From the NCBI RefSeq assembly GCF_003997495.1, contig NZ_RZRU01000005.1, positions 1-64,000 of the forward strand: a DNA stretch of 64,000 nucleotides, written 5' to 3'. The stretch comes from Mesorhizobium sp. M7A.F.Ca.US.008.03.1.1. GTDB lineage: Bacteria > Pseudomonadota > Alphaproteobacteria > Rhizobiales > Rhizobiaceae. Of this stretch, positions 16,232-24,506 are shown piece after piece (position 1 is the first letter of the stretch; each line of letters starts with the position of its first letter). The notes under the pieces are model-generated. The model saw only the letters and a program-made list of their open reading frames with translations. It did not search any database and had not been told where the DNA came from. The translations under genes were made by a program, and so were the position numbers.

Positions 16232-17380
16232 TTACCTGAAACGGAGGTTGTTGCGCGACAATTGTTCGATCGAACTGCAGCCCATCAGCTTCATGCCGCG
16301 TTCGATCTCGACCCGCATCTGCTCAAGCGCCCGTTCGACGCCGGGCTGGCCGGCCGCCGCGAGCGGAAACAGATAATAGCGGCCGACACCGACGGCCTTG
16401 GCACCGAGCGACAGCGCCTTCAGCACATGGGTGCCGCGCTGCACGCCGCCATCCATGATGACGTCGATCCTGTCGCCAACGGCATCGACGATCTCGGCAA
16501 GCTGGTCGAACGCCGCCCGCGAGCCATCCAGCTGCCGGCCGCCATGGTTCGACAGTACGATGCCGCTGCAGCCGATGTCGACGGCGCGTCTTGCATCCTC
16601 CAACGACATGACGCCCTTGAGGCAGAACGGACCCGCCCAAAGCTTGACCATCTCGGCGACGTCGTCCCACGTCATCGACGGGTCGAGCATCTCGGTGAAG
16701 TAGCGGCTGATCGACATCGTGCCGCCGCCCATGTCGACATGCTCGTCGAGTTGCGGCAGCTTGAACCCCTCATGCGTAAAATAGTTGATCGCCCAGGCCG
16801 GCTTGAGCGCGAACTGCGCCATTCCGGCCAGGTTGAGCTTGAAGGGAATGGCAAAGCCGGTGCGTTTGTCGCGCTCGCGGTTTCCTCCGGTGATGCTGTC
16901 GACGGTCAGCATCATCACCTCGACGCCGACCGCCTTTGCCCGCTGCATCATCGCCCGATTAAGACCGCGATCCCGGTGGAAATAGAACTGGTAGACCTGC
17001 GGACTGCTGCTGATGCTGCGCGCCTCCTCGAGGCTGACGGTGCCAAGCGAGGAGACGCCGAACATGGTGCCGTATTTGGCGGCGGCCTTGGCGACCGCGC
17101 GCTCGCCCTGATGGTGGAACAGGCGCTGCAAGGCGGTCGGCGAGCAATAGAACGGCATCGCCAGCTTCTGGCCCATGACCGTCACCGACATGTCGACCTC
17201 GCTCACCCCGCGCAGCACGTTGGGAACCAGGTCGCAGGTCTCGAAGCTTTCGGTGTTGCGGCGATAGGTGACCTCATCGTCGGCCGCGCCGTCGATGTAA
17301 TTGAAGATCGGCCCCGGCAGCCGCTGTTGTGCCATCCGCCGGAAATCGGAAAAGTTGTGACAGTCGCTGAGCCGCATCAT
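16232..17380 (-). CDS. lldD: FMN-dependent alpha-hydroxy-acid dehydrogenase (L-lactate dehydrogenase type)
   Basis: A 382-residue TIM-barrel flavoenzyme. Seen are FNYIDGAADDEVTYRRN (residues 25-41), FYCSPTALQRLFHHQGE, VYQFYFHRDRGL, MLTVDSITGGNRERDKRTGF and the hallmark IVLSNHGGRQLDGS, with the catalytic His and substrate-binding Arg, then IDVIMDGGVQRGTHVLKALSLGAKAVGVGR. Tandem Met codons at 17380 and 17377 follow a GGAA. It oxidises L-lactate or a related 2-hydroxy acid and passes electrons to quinone at the membrane. Substrate assignment within the family (lactate, glycolate, mandelate) is not certain. petABC lies upstream on the same strand. Confidence 0.85.
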   Translation of the reverse strand: MMRLSDCHNFSDFRRMAQQRLPGPIFNYIDGAADDEVTYRRNTESFETCDLVPNVLRGVSEVDMSVTVMGQKLAMPFYCSPTALQRLFHHQGERAVAKAAAKYGTMFGVSSLGTVSLEEARSISSSPQVYQFYFHRDRGLNRAMMQRAKAVGVEVMMLTVDSITGGNRERDKRTGFAIPFKLNLAGMAQFALKPAWAINYFTHEGFKLPQLDEHVDMGGGTMSISRYFTEMLDPSMTWDDVAEMVKLWAGPFCLKGVMSLEDARRAVDIGCSGIVLSNHGGRQLDGSRAAFDQLAEIVDAVGDRIDVIMDGGVQRGTHVLKALSLGAKAVGVGRYYLFPLAAAGQPGVERALEQMRVEIERGMKLMGCSSIEQLSRNNLRFR

Positions 17381-17500
17381 CGAATTCCAAGGCCATGGCG
17401 GGACAGGTTCCTCGCCACCATTCGATGCGTCGAATATCAACCTGGTGCCGCCATGCCAACGGACTAATTGCCGAACTTTCGCTTGAGCACGAGCGTAAAC

Positions 17501-17525
17501 AAAAAGGAGCGCCTTAAGCGCCCCT
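17501..17525 (-). terminator. Terminator after the PAP2 phosphatase gene
   Basis: Read on the minus strand, AGGGGCGC, a 5-nt loop and GCGCTCCT form an 8-bp stem with one wobble, followed directly by five T residues. It lies 26-50 bp downstream of the PAP2 stop at 17551. Confidence 0.7.
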
Positions 17526-17550
17526 TCCCGCCTAAATCAGGCTGACGAGG

Positions 17551-18246
17551 TTACATGCCGAGATCGGAACGAAGCTCGGCCCTGGCCACTTCATATTCAG
17601 CCTTGAAGTCGTCCCGGTTGAGCAGGACCGCGGCAATGACGCTGCCGGAAATCTTGCCCATCTCGACGTCGGACGCATAATGGATGCCGCCGACCTCGCG
17701 GTTGTGGGCATATTCGGCCGCACGCGCCATGATCTCGGCGCGCTTTTCTGGGACCATGTCGGACAGGATGATGCCTATCATGGTGCCGACGGTGGCATGG
17801 CCGGACGGCCAGGAACCGGAACTCGACAATTTGACCACCGGCTTGACGAGGTCGCTGAGCTGGTGCGGGCGCGGGCGCTTCCAGACATCCTTGGCCGGAT
17901 CGACGACGGCGCCTTCGGTGGCCACGACGCGATCGAAGAAGGCGCTGAATTTCGGCAGCGTTTCCTTGTTGAATTTCGGCCCCATGACGTTGGCAAAGCG
18001 CCAGACATTCTCCTCGGCATCGGCCACCGCGCTGGCGACCATCTCCGGGGTGCGCGTGACCTGCAACGTCAGCACCTCGCCGAGTTCGGCCTTGGTCTGC
18101 GCCGAATCATTTGCCGGCGGCGGCGGCAGGATCATCGTCAGGTCGACGTCCTTGTTGGTGACGAAGGGCTGGGCGTCTTCCGCTTGCGCGGCCGAGCCGA
18201 CGATGAGCAGCAACAGGCCTGCCGCGAGCGATGCGTATCTTTTCAT
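17551..18246 (-). CDS. Secreted PAP2-family acid phosphatase, class A-like
   Basis: A 231-residue protein with a signal peptide (MKRYASLAAGLLLLIVGSAAQAED, cleavage likely after AQA). The three PAP2 motifs are KDVWKRPRP (about residue 123), SWPSGHATVG (about 147) and NREVGGIHYASDVE (about 190). Together they give the Lys/Arg, His nucleophile and His/Asp relay of vanadium-haloperoxidase-fold phosphatases. Order and spacing resemble periplasmic non-specific acid phosphatases (PhoN type) rather than lipid phosphatases, since there are no membrane helices after the signal. The frame open to 18558 is not the real start. It has its own terminator on each side. Confidence 0.88.
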   Translation of the reverse strand: MKRYASLAAGLLLLIVGSAAQAEDAQPFVTNKDVDLTMILPPPPANDSAQTKAELGEVLTLQVTRTPEMVASAVADAEENVWRFANVMGPKFNKETLPKFSAFFDRVVATEGAVVDPAKDVWKRPRPHQLSDLVKPVVKLSSSGSWPSGHATVGTMIGIILSDMVPEKRAEIMARAAEYAHNREVGGIHYASDVEMGKISGSVIAAVLLNRDDFKAEYEVARAELRSDLGM

Positions 18247-18327
18247 GAATGCGATCCTTTGATGAGAGCAGCGCAGGATCGCCGGATGCGGTGACGGCCA
18301 TGTGACATGACCAGCCTCCGGAAATGC

Positions 18328-18353
18328 AAAAGGGCGCCTCTCGGCGCCCTTTT
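18328..18353 (-). terminator. Terminator of the petABC operon
   Basis: AAAAGGGCGCC (18328-18338), loop TCTC, GGCGCCCTTTT (18343-18353). On the minus strand the 3' arm ends in four T residues. It is 21 bp downstream of the cytochrome c1 stop. Confidence 0.85.
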
Positions 18354-18373
18354 CGATCACTTGATTGTGTGGC

Positions 18374-19246
18374 TCAATGCGCCACGCCTTCCCACACCTT
18401 GCGCTTGGTGAGATAGACCAGCGCGCCGAACAAAAGCAGGAACACCAGAACGCGAAAACCGGTCTTCTTGCGGTCTTCCATATGCGGCTCGGCCGCCCAC
18501 GCCAGGAAGGCGGAGACATCGCGGGAATACTGGTCGACGGTCTGCGGCGCGCCGTCATCGTAGGTCACCTGGCCGTCGGAGAGCGGCTTGGGCATTTTCA
18601 GCGACACGCCGGACATGAAGTACGGATTGTAGTGGGTGCCTTCCGGGATCACCATGCCGGCCGGCGGCGTCTGGTCGTAGCCGGTCAGCAGCGAGTGGAT
18701 ATAGTCGGGGCCGCCCGCATCGTACTGGGTGAAGATATCGAAGACGAACTGCGGAAAGCCGCGTTCGACACCGCGTGCCTTGGCCAGCAGTGACATGTCG
18801 GGCGGAGCAGCACCGCCATTGGAGGCAGCGGCGGCTTCCTCATTGGCAAAGGGCGGCGGGAAGTGGTCGGACGGCTTGCCGGGACGGTCGAACATGTCGC
18901 CGGCATCGTTGGGGCCGTCGTGGATCGTGTACTCGGCCGACAGCGTCTTGATCTGCGCATCGGAATAGCCGAGGTCCGACAACGTGCGGAACGCCACCAG
19001 ATTCATCGAATGGCAGGCCGAGCAGACTTCCTTGTAGACCTTGAGGCCGCGCTGCAGCTGCGCTTTGTCGTAAGTGCCGAATGGGCCGGTGAAACTCCAG
19101 TCCATTTCCTTCGGCTCGTCGATCGGGAAATGCGTCGGATTGGCCACATTGTGTGCCTCTTCGGCGGCGATCGCCCGAGTGCCCGCGGCCCCAGCGGCGA
19201 CGGCCACAAGGCCGATCAGCGCCAGCGAGGTGAGAATCTTTTTCAT
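18374..19246 (-). CDS. petC: Cytochrome c1 of the bc1 complex
   Basis: A 290-residue protein with a signal sequence (MKKILTSLALIGLVAVAAGAAGTRAIAAEE). The haem c site is VCSACHSMN (about residue 74), the axial Met lies in the NPYFMSGVSLKMPKPL region, and a C-terminal membrane anchor (TGFRVLVFLLLFGALVYLTKRKVWEGVAH) follows. It takes electrons from the Rieske protein and reduces soluble cytochrome c. It is last in petA-petB-petC, 28 bp after petB. Many rhizobia fuse b and c1 into one polypeptide; here they are separate genes. Confidence 0.96.
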   Translation of the reverse strand: MKKILTSLALIGLVAVAAGAAGTRAIAAEEAHNVANPTHFPIDEPKEMDWSFTGPFGTYDKAQLQRGLKVYKEVCSACHSMNLVAFRTLSDLGYSDAQIKTLSAEYTIHDGPNDAGDMFDRPGKPSDHFPPPFANEEAAAASNGGAAPPDMSLLAKARGVERGFPQFVFDIFTQYDAGGPDYIHSLLTGYDQTPPAGMVIPEGTHYNPYFMSGVSLKMPKPLSDGQVTYDDGAPQTVDQYSRDVSAFLAWAAEPHMEDRKKTGFRVLVFLLLFGALVYLTKRKVWEGVAH

Positions 19247-19274
19247 GCCAAATCCCCTTAGATTCTCTACCCGC

Positions 19275-20576
19275 TCAGCCTTTGGTTTCCGGAGCCGCCG
19301 TAGCGCCCGCCGGATGTCCGCTGCCGCCCTTGTTCTTCTCGAGCACCGCCTCGGTGATCGAGTTCGGCAGCCGTCGCGGCGTCTCGATCAGTCCGAGCAC
19401 CGGCAGCGCGATCAGGAAGAAGGCGAAGTAGAACAATGTCGCCATCTGCGCCATGAACACATAGCTGCCTTCGGCCGGCTGCGAGCCCAGCCAGCCAAGC
19501 AGGATGGCATCGGCCACGAACAGCCAGAAGAACAGCTTGTACCAAGGCCGGTAAACCGCCGAGCGCACCTTCGAAGTGTCGAGCCACGGCACCAGGAACA
19601 ACATGACGATGGCGCCGAACATGCATAGCACGCCGCCGAGCTTGGAGTTGATCGGCCCGACATTGAAGGTGATGGCGCGCAGGATCGCGTAGAACGGCAG
19701 GAAGTACCATTCGGGCACGATGTGGGCCGGCGTCTTCAGCGGGTTGGCGACGATGTAGTTGTCGGGATGGCCGAGATAGTTCGGCAGGTAGAAGACGAAA
19801 TAGGCGAAGAAGAACAGGAACACGATCATGCCGAACGCGTCCTTGATGGTCGCGTAGGGGGTGAAGGCGACGGTGTCGGTCTTCGACTTGACCTCGATGC
19901 CGGTCGGGTTCGACTGGCCGACGACGTGCAGCGCCCAGATGTGCAAAACGACGACGCCGGCAATCATGAACGGCAACAGATAGTGCAGCGCAAAGAAACG
20001 GTTGAGCGTCGGGTTGTCGACGGCAAAGCCGCCGAGCAGCAGCTGTTGGATCCAGTCGCCGACCAGCGGAATGGCGCTGAAGAAGCCGGTGATGACGGTG
20101 GCGCCCCAGAAGCTCATCTGGCCCCATGGCAGCACGTAGCCCATGAAGCCGGTCGCCATCATCAGGAGATAGATGATGCAGCCAAGGATCCACAGCAGCT
20201 CGCGCGGCGCCTTGTAGGAGCCGTAATAGAGGCCACGGAAGATGTGGATGTAGACGGCGACGAAGAAGAACGAGGCGCCGTTCGAATGCATGTAGCGCAG
20301 CAGCCAGCCCGAATTCACGTCGCGCATGATCTTCTCGACCGAGCCGAAGGCCAGATTGGTGTCGGCCGTGTAATGCATGGCCAGCACGATGCCGGTCAGG
20401 ATCTGCGCCACCAGCATGATCGAAAGGATGCCGCCAAAGGTCCATGCATAGTTGAGGTTGCGCGGCACCGGATAGGCAACGAAGCTGTCATAGACCAGCC
20501 GCGGCAGCGGCATGCGGGCGTCGAACCAGCGTCCGAGACCGGTTTTGGGCGTATAGGTGGAGTGTCCCTCGCTCAT
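19275..20576 (-). CDS. petB: Cytochrome b of the bc1 complex
   Basis: A 433-residue membrane protein from [27 protein letters not shown]. The haem-ligand helices contain [24 protein letters not shown] with [29 protein letters not shown], and [23 protein letters not shown]. The quinol-site loops [25 protein letters not shown] and the [13 protein letters not shown] motif are both present. The frame open to 20744 overlaps petA and is not used. The C-terminus carries a ~40-residue polar tail ([25 protein letters not shown]). petA lies 16 bp upstream. Confidence 0.97.
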   Translation of the reverse strand: MSEGHSTYTPKTGLGRWFDARMPLPRLVYDSFVAYPVPRNLNYAWTFGGILSIMLVAQILTGIVLAMHYTADTNLAFGSVEKIMRDVNSGWLLRYMHSNGASFFFVAVYIHIFRGLYYGSYKAPRELLWILGCIIYLLMMATGFMGYVLPWGQMSFWGATVITGFFSAIPLVGDWIQQLLLGGFAVDNPTLNRFFALHYLLPFMIAGVVVLHIWALHVVGQSNPTGIEVKSKTDTVAFTPYATIKDAFGMIVFLFFFAYFVFYLPNYLGHPDNYIVANPLKTPAHIVPEWYFLPFYAILRAITFNVGPINSKLGGVLCMFGAIVMLFLVPWLDTSKVRSAVYRPWYKLFFWLFVADAILLGWLGSQPAEGSYVFMAQMATLFYFAFFLIALPVLGLIETPRRLPNSITEAVLEKNKGGSGHPAGATAAPETKG

Positions 20577-20592
20577 CGAAATATCCCCTGCC

Positions 20593-21153
20593 TCAACCGA
20601 TAAGGATCTTGGTATCGGAAATGAACTTGAATCCCGGAACCGCCATGTTCTCAGGCGCCGGGCCTTTGCGGATGCGGCCGGCCGTATCGTATTGCGAACC
20701 GTGGCACGGGCAGAACCAGCCGCCGAAATCGCCTTCCTGGCCAAGCGGAATGCAGCCGAGATGCGTGCAGACCTGAACCATCACCATCCAGGCTTCCTTG
20801 CCGGGTGTGGTGCGATTGGCGTCGGTCGCCGGTGCGTCGGCCGGCAGATTGGCGTTGCGCGCGATCGGATCCTTGAGATCGGCCAGCTTGACCGCCTCGC
20901 CGTCCTTCATTTCCTGTTCGGTGCGGTTGCGGACCACGACCGGCTTGCCGCGCCATTTGACGATCAGCGACATGCCAGGCGTCAGCGAGGCGACATCGAC
21001 TTCGACGGAGGCGAGCGCCAGCGTCGAGGCGTCAGGGCGCATCTGGTCGATGAACGGCCACGCGAAAGCACCCGCGCCGACCACTGCGGCCATGCCGGTG
21101 GCGACGTAGAGAAAATCACGACGGTTGGGATCCTGGGTGTCGGTTGCGCTCAC
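20593..21153 (-). CDS. petA: Rieske iron-sulphur protein of the bc1 complex
   Basis: A 186-residue protein with a twin-arginine start ([30 protein letters not shown]) that anchors it in the membrane. The 2Fe-2S ligands are in CTHLGC and [20 protein letters not shown] (about residues 128-165). It carries electrons from quinol at cytochrome b to cytochrome c1 in the periplasm. It is the first gene of petABC, so its promoter should lie in 21154-21467. Confidence 0.97.
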   Translation of the reverse strand: MSATDTQDPNRRDFLYVATGMAAVVGAGAFAWPFIDQMRPDASTLALASVEVDVASLTPGMSLIVKWRGKPVVVRNRTEQEMKDGEAVKLADLKDPIARNANLPADAPATDANRTTPGKEAWMVMVQVCTHLGCIPLGQEGDFGGWFCPCHGSQYDTAGRIRKGPAPENMAVPGFKFISDTKILIG

Positions 21154-21467
21154 GGGTGCCTGATCCTTTCGCCTCTTCCGTGCCGGTGGCTGAGCCTTGT
21201 TCCCCGCTCAATTACGCCAACCCGACAGCGCATGGCGAACAGGCTTGCGAATTCCTCCGGCATTTGGACTTCGGTTTATGCGTGAAGCCCGTTTTTGTCC
21301 AGACGGGTGAAGGCACAAGGGCAGATTGTCGCGGGGACAAAATCCGCCACCGGTCGACGCGACGCCGGATGGCCGCCAAACATCGCTAAACAACCGGGAA
21401 ACAACCGCAAATCCGATGCCCTTGTTCGCCTCGACACAAGGCGCCGGCCGGGTCTATCCTTGCCATC
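21154..21467. other. Intergenic region upstream of petA and a cupin gene
   Basis: A 314-bp gap between divergent genes. It must hold the petABC promoter and the cupin gene promoter, but I see no convincing -35/-10 pair, operator palindrome or RNA structure. Short open frames here have no protein-like features. Confidence 0.5.
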
Positions 21468-21812
21468 ATGGCACACGTCATAGACCGCGACACCTGGGCC
21501 GTTCGCTCCGACCATTGGAAGGGCGAGTTGCAATGTGGCGCCTACGGCTCCAACTCCTGCCTGATCTTCAACCACCTGCCTGATGTCGGCGGCGGTCCAC
21601 GGCTGCACGCGCATCCCTACGCGGAGATATTCATCATCCGCCAGGGCACCGGCCTGTTCACCGTCGGCGACCAGGAGATCGAGGCATCCGCCGGTCAGAT
21701 CCTGATCGTGCCGCCCAATACGCCGCACAAATTCACCAATCTCGGCCCGGGCCCGCTGGAAACGACCGACATCCACGAGAATGGCAGCTTCGTCACCGAA
21801 TGGCTTGAGTGA
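21468..21812 (+). CDS. Small single-domain cupin protein
   Basis: A 114-residue cupin. Motif 1 is GGGPRLHAHPYAEIFIIRQGTGLFTVGD (residues 39-66), where HxH plus Glu gives three metal ligands. Motif 2 is ASAGQILIVPPNTPHKFTNLG, with the fourth His. The protein ends shortly after motif 2. The family includes sugar isomerases, dioxygenases and storage-type binders, so no reaction can be given. A weak Shine-Dalgarno precedes ATG 21468. It is convergent with the small gene at 21816. Confidence 0.82.
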   Translation: MAHVIDRDTWAVRSDHWKGELQCGAYGSNSCLIFNHLPDVGGGPRLHAHPYAEIFIIRQGTGLFTVGDQEIEASAGQILIVPPNTPHKFTNLGPGPLETTDIHENGSFVTEWLE

Positions 21813-21815
21813 TCT

Positions 21816-22127
21816 CTATTTCGCGCCGAGCCTGGCCAGCACCGCTTTCGGGATGTTGTATTCACGAATGACGGCATCGTGCTTGCGCAAGCCGCACAGC
21901 TCGCGCTGGATGAAATAGCCATGCACCGCCTCGGCGGCATCCTTGAGCAGTCGGGGGCGCAGTTGCTCGTCGGCATTGTCGCGCAGCCTGGCCAGCGTTT
22001 CCTCTGCCCGCTGGCCGGCGCGACCGAGTGCTGCCGCCTTTTCCGCCAATATTTCATGGCCGAGCGCGTCGAAGGCGGTTTCAGCGGCCGAGCCGCCGGC
22101 AAGATGAGATGGCGGACGCAAGGACAT
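21816..22127 (-). CDS. Small conserved-looking protein of unknown function
   Basis: A 103-residue protein starting MSLRPPSHLAGGSAAETAFDALGHEILAEKAAALGRAGQRAEETLARLRD. It is predicted to be mostly helical, with an alanine-rich amphipathic first half and a basic C-terminus (YFIQRELCGLRKHDAVIREYNIPKAVLARLGAK). The start is well fixed by AAAGGAGG 6 nt upstream. It begins 1 bp after the GNAT stop, so it is translated from the same message. I do not recognise a domain. Confidence 0.75.
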   Translation of the reverse strand: MSLRPPSHLAGGSAAETAFDALGHEILAEKAAALGRAGQRAEETLARLRDNADEQLRPRLLKDAAEAVHGYFIQRELCGLRKHDAVIREYNIPKAVLARLGAK

Positions 22128-22128
22128 T

Positions 22129-22608
22129 TCAGCCTCCTTTCCCGAAAACCATGCGGTGTGTGACGAACTCTTCGCCTTCCACGCGTGTAAATCCACGCCG
22201 TTCGTAAAAACCAAAAGCCTCTTGCGGCGCGCGGGTGTTAAGCGCGGCGAAATGGTGACGTGCCCTGTCGATAACGGTTTCGACCAGCATCTGGCCAAGG
22301 CCGGCGCGACGGCGGCGCGCACTGACGAACAGGTGCCGGACCCGGCCCTGGTCCCTGCCTTCGAAATAGGGATCGATGTTCAACCCGCACACGCCGGCGA
22401 GTTCCTTTCCATGCCAGGCTCCGTATAGCGCCTCGCCCCGTTTCAGGAACTTGTTGCGGCCACTTGCCCAGCCATCCGCCAGGCGCACCAGCATCCAGTA
22501 GCCTTCCAGCCGGCTCTCTTCCTTCAGCGTGTCGAAGGCCGGCATGGTCGGCCGGAGCCGCTTGAGCACGTAGCCGACCTCTGAGATGGCGCCTGTTGAT
22601 CCACCCAT
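22129..22608 (-). CDS. GNAT-family N-acetyltransferase
   Basis: A 159-residue protein. The acetyl-CoA site is VRHLFVSARRRRAGLGQMLVETVIDRA (about residues 86-112), with the R-x-x-G-x-G/A core as RRAGLG. It is followed by LNTRAPQEAFGFYERRGFTRVEGEEFVTHRM, the usual last strands with F-Y-x-x-x-G-F. The start at 22608 has GGAG upstream that overlaps the ABC exporter stop (4-bp gap), so the two genes are coupled. The acceptor substrate is unknown; drug or metabolite acetylation alongside the exporters is possible. Confidence 0.85.
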   Translation of the reverse strand: MGGSTGAISEVGYVLKRLRPTMPAFDTLKEESRLEGYWMLVRLADGWASGRNKFLKRGEALYGAWHGKELAGVCGLNIDPYFEGRDQGRVRHLFVSARRRRAGLGQMLVETVIDRARHHFAALNTRAPQEAFGFYERRGFTRVEGEEFVTHRMVFGKGG

Positions 22609-22612
22609 GGAG

Positions 22613-24496
22613 CTACTCCGCAGGGCGTGTCTCTTCGAGCACGCTGTCCTCGTGATAGAGAAAACCGCCGGACTGCCGCTTCCACAGCCGCGCATAGAGC
22701 CCGTCGCGTGCTACCAACTCGTCATGCGTGCCCTGTTCGACGATGTGGCCGCCATCGAGCACCACCAGTCGGTCGAGTGCCGCGATCGTCGACAGCCGGT
22801 GGGCGATGGCGATGACCGTCTTGTTTTCCATCAGCCGCGTCAGATTCTCCTGGATCGCCGCCTCGATGTCGGAATCGAGTGCCGAGGTCGCCTCGTCGAG
22901 AATCAGGATCGGCGCATCCTTGAGGAAGACGCGGGCGATCGCCACGCGCTGGCGCTGGCCGCCCGACAGTTTGACGCCGCGCTCGCCGACAAAGGCCTCG
23001 TAGCCGGCGCGGTCCCTGTTGTCGCGCAAGGCCAGGATGAATTCGTGCGCCTCGGCCTTTTTCGCCGCCGCGATCACCTCGGCGTCGGTCGCGTCAGGCA
23101 TGCCGAGCTTGATGTTGTCGCGCAGCGAACGGTGGAACAGCGCCGTATCCTGGCTGACGACGCCGATGTTGGCGCGCAGCGAATTTTGCGTGACTTTGGC
23201 GACATCCTGGCCATCGATGGTGATCGACCCGCTCTCCAGATCGTAGAGCCGCAGGATCAGATTGGCGAGGGTCGTCTTGCCGGCGCCAGACGGTCCGACC
23301 AGCCCGACCTTCTCGCCCGGCTTGACGACAAGGTCGATGCCGTTCAGCACGCCGAAACCTTTGCCGTAATGGAACTCGACGTTCTTCACCTCGATACGCC
23401 CGCCTGCCACCACGAGTTCCTTGGCGTCGGGCGCATCGGTGAGGCCGAGCGGCTGCGAAATCAGCGCCTTGGAGTTCTCCAGCACGCCGAGGTTTCGCAA
23501 GATGCTGTTGAGCTGCATCATCAGCCGGCCAAGCAGCATGTTGAGCCGCAGCACCAGCGACAGGGTGAAGGCGACAGCGCCGACGGTGATCGAGCCCTCT
23601 ACCCAGAGATAGACGGCAAAGCAGCCGATCGCCGTGATCATGATGCCCGACAGCGTCGTCAGCGCCATGCGCACGCCGGTCAGCCGGCGGGTGAACGGGC
23701 GCAATGCGTCGAGGTAGATGTCGAAACCGTTCCTGATGTAGCGGTCGTCGCCGTCGGCCGAGAACAATTTCAGCGTCTGCACGTTGGAATAGGAATCGAC
23801 AATGCGGCCGGTGATCATCGAGCCGGCCTCGGCTGTTTCCTCGGCATGCTTGCGGATTGCCGGCAAATAGAGCTTGGCCAGCCAAGCGAAAGCGAAAATC
23901 CAGATCACCACCAGCACCGCCAGCCTGAGATCGAGGCCTGCGACCAGCGCCAGCGTCGTCACCGTGTAGACGATCATGAACCAGACGACCTCGATGAAGC
24001 TTTCCATCAGGTCGCCGGTGGCTTGCCCCGCCTGCCAGACCTTTGTCGCGATGCGGCCGGCGAAATCGTTCTGGAAGAAGGCGTAGGACTGGCGCGAGAC
24101 ATGCCGGTGCGCCTGCCAGCGCACCAGATTGTAGAAACCGGGCGTGATCGTCTGTTCGTCGACCAGCGCCGAAAGGCCGACGACGACGGTGCGGATGACC
24201 AGCACCACCACGGCCATGAAAACCAGTTCAGGGCCGGCGGCGGCCCACAGCGCGTGCCAGCTGCGCTCGGCGGGAAGCTGGTCGAGAATATCGACCAGCC
24301 GCCCGACGAAGTAGAACAGGCCGGCCTCGACCAGCGGCGCGATGCCGCCGATGACCAGCATGGCGAAGAAGGCGAACTTCGCCTGGCCGACATAGTGCCA
24401 GAGAAAGCCGCCGACGCTGGTCGGTGGCCGAAGATTCGCTGGCTCCCTGAACGGATAGACCCAGTTCTCGAACCAGCGATAGACGGCTGTCATCAT
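22613..24496 (-). CDS. Half-size ABC exporter (membrane + ATPase), second of a pair
   Basis: About 627 residues: six N-terminal membrane helices (through about residue 310), then a nucleotide-binding domain with Walker A GPSGAGKTT, signature LSGGQRQRVAI, Walker B ILILDEATSALD and switch His IAHRLST. Start choice is between adjacent ATGs at 24496 and 24493. The upstream open extension overlaps the neighbouring exporter gene. It is 10 bp after a paralogue of the same architecture, which suggests a heterodimeric MsbA/LmrCD-type exporter of lipids, drugs or peptides. Both NBDs keep the catalytic Glu after Walker B, so neither site is obviously degenerate. Confidence 0.92.
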   Translation of the reverse strand: MMTAVYRWFENWVYPFREPANLRPPTSVGGFLWHYVGQAKFAFFAMLVIGGIAPLVEAGLFYFVGRLVDILDQLPAERSWHALWAAAGPELVFMAVVVLVIRTVVVGLSALVDEQTITPGFYNLVRWQAHRHVSRQSYAFFQNDFAGRIATKVWQAGQATGDLMESFIEVVWFMIVYTVTTLALVAGLDLRLAVLVVIWIFAFAWLAKLYLPAIRKHAEETAEAGSMITGRIVDSYSNVQTLKLFSADGDDRYIRNGFDIYLDALRPFTRRLTGVRMALTTLSGIMITAIGCFAVYLWVEGSITVGAVAFTLSLVLRLNMLLGRLMMQLNSILRNLGVLENSKALISQPLGLTDAPDAKELVVAGGRIEVKNVEFHYGKGFGVLNGIDLVVKPGEKVGLVGPSGAGKTTLANLILRLYDLESGSITIDGQDVAKVTQNSLRANIGVVSQDTALFHRSLRDNIKLGMPDATDAEVIAAAKKAEAHEFILALRDNRDRAGYEAFVGERGVKLSGGQRQRVAIARVFLKDAPILILDEATSALDSDIEAAIQENLTRLMENKTVIAIAHRLSTIAALDRLVVLDGGHIVEQGTHDELVARDGLYARLWKRQSGGFLYHEDSVLEETRPAE

Positions 24497-24506
24497 GCGG
24501 CGGCCA

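Noticed and set aside
15893..17467. 524-codon open frame on the plus strand
   Set aside because: Antisense to apt and lldD, which have complete family motifs; the plus-strand protein is His/Asp/Arg-rich nonsense.
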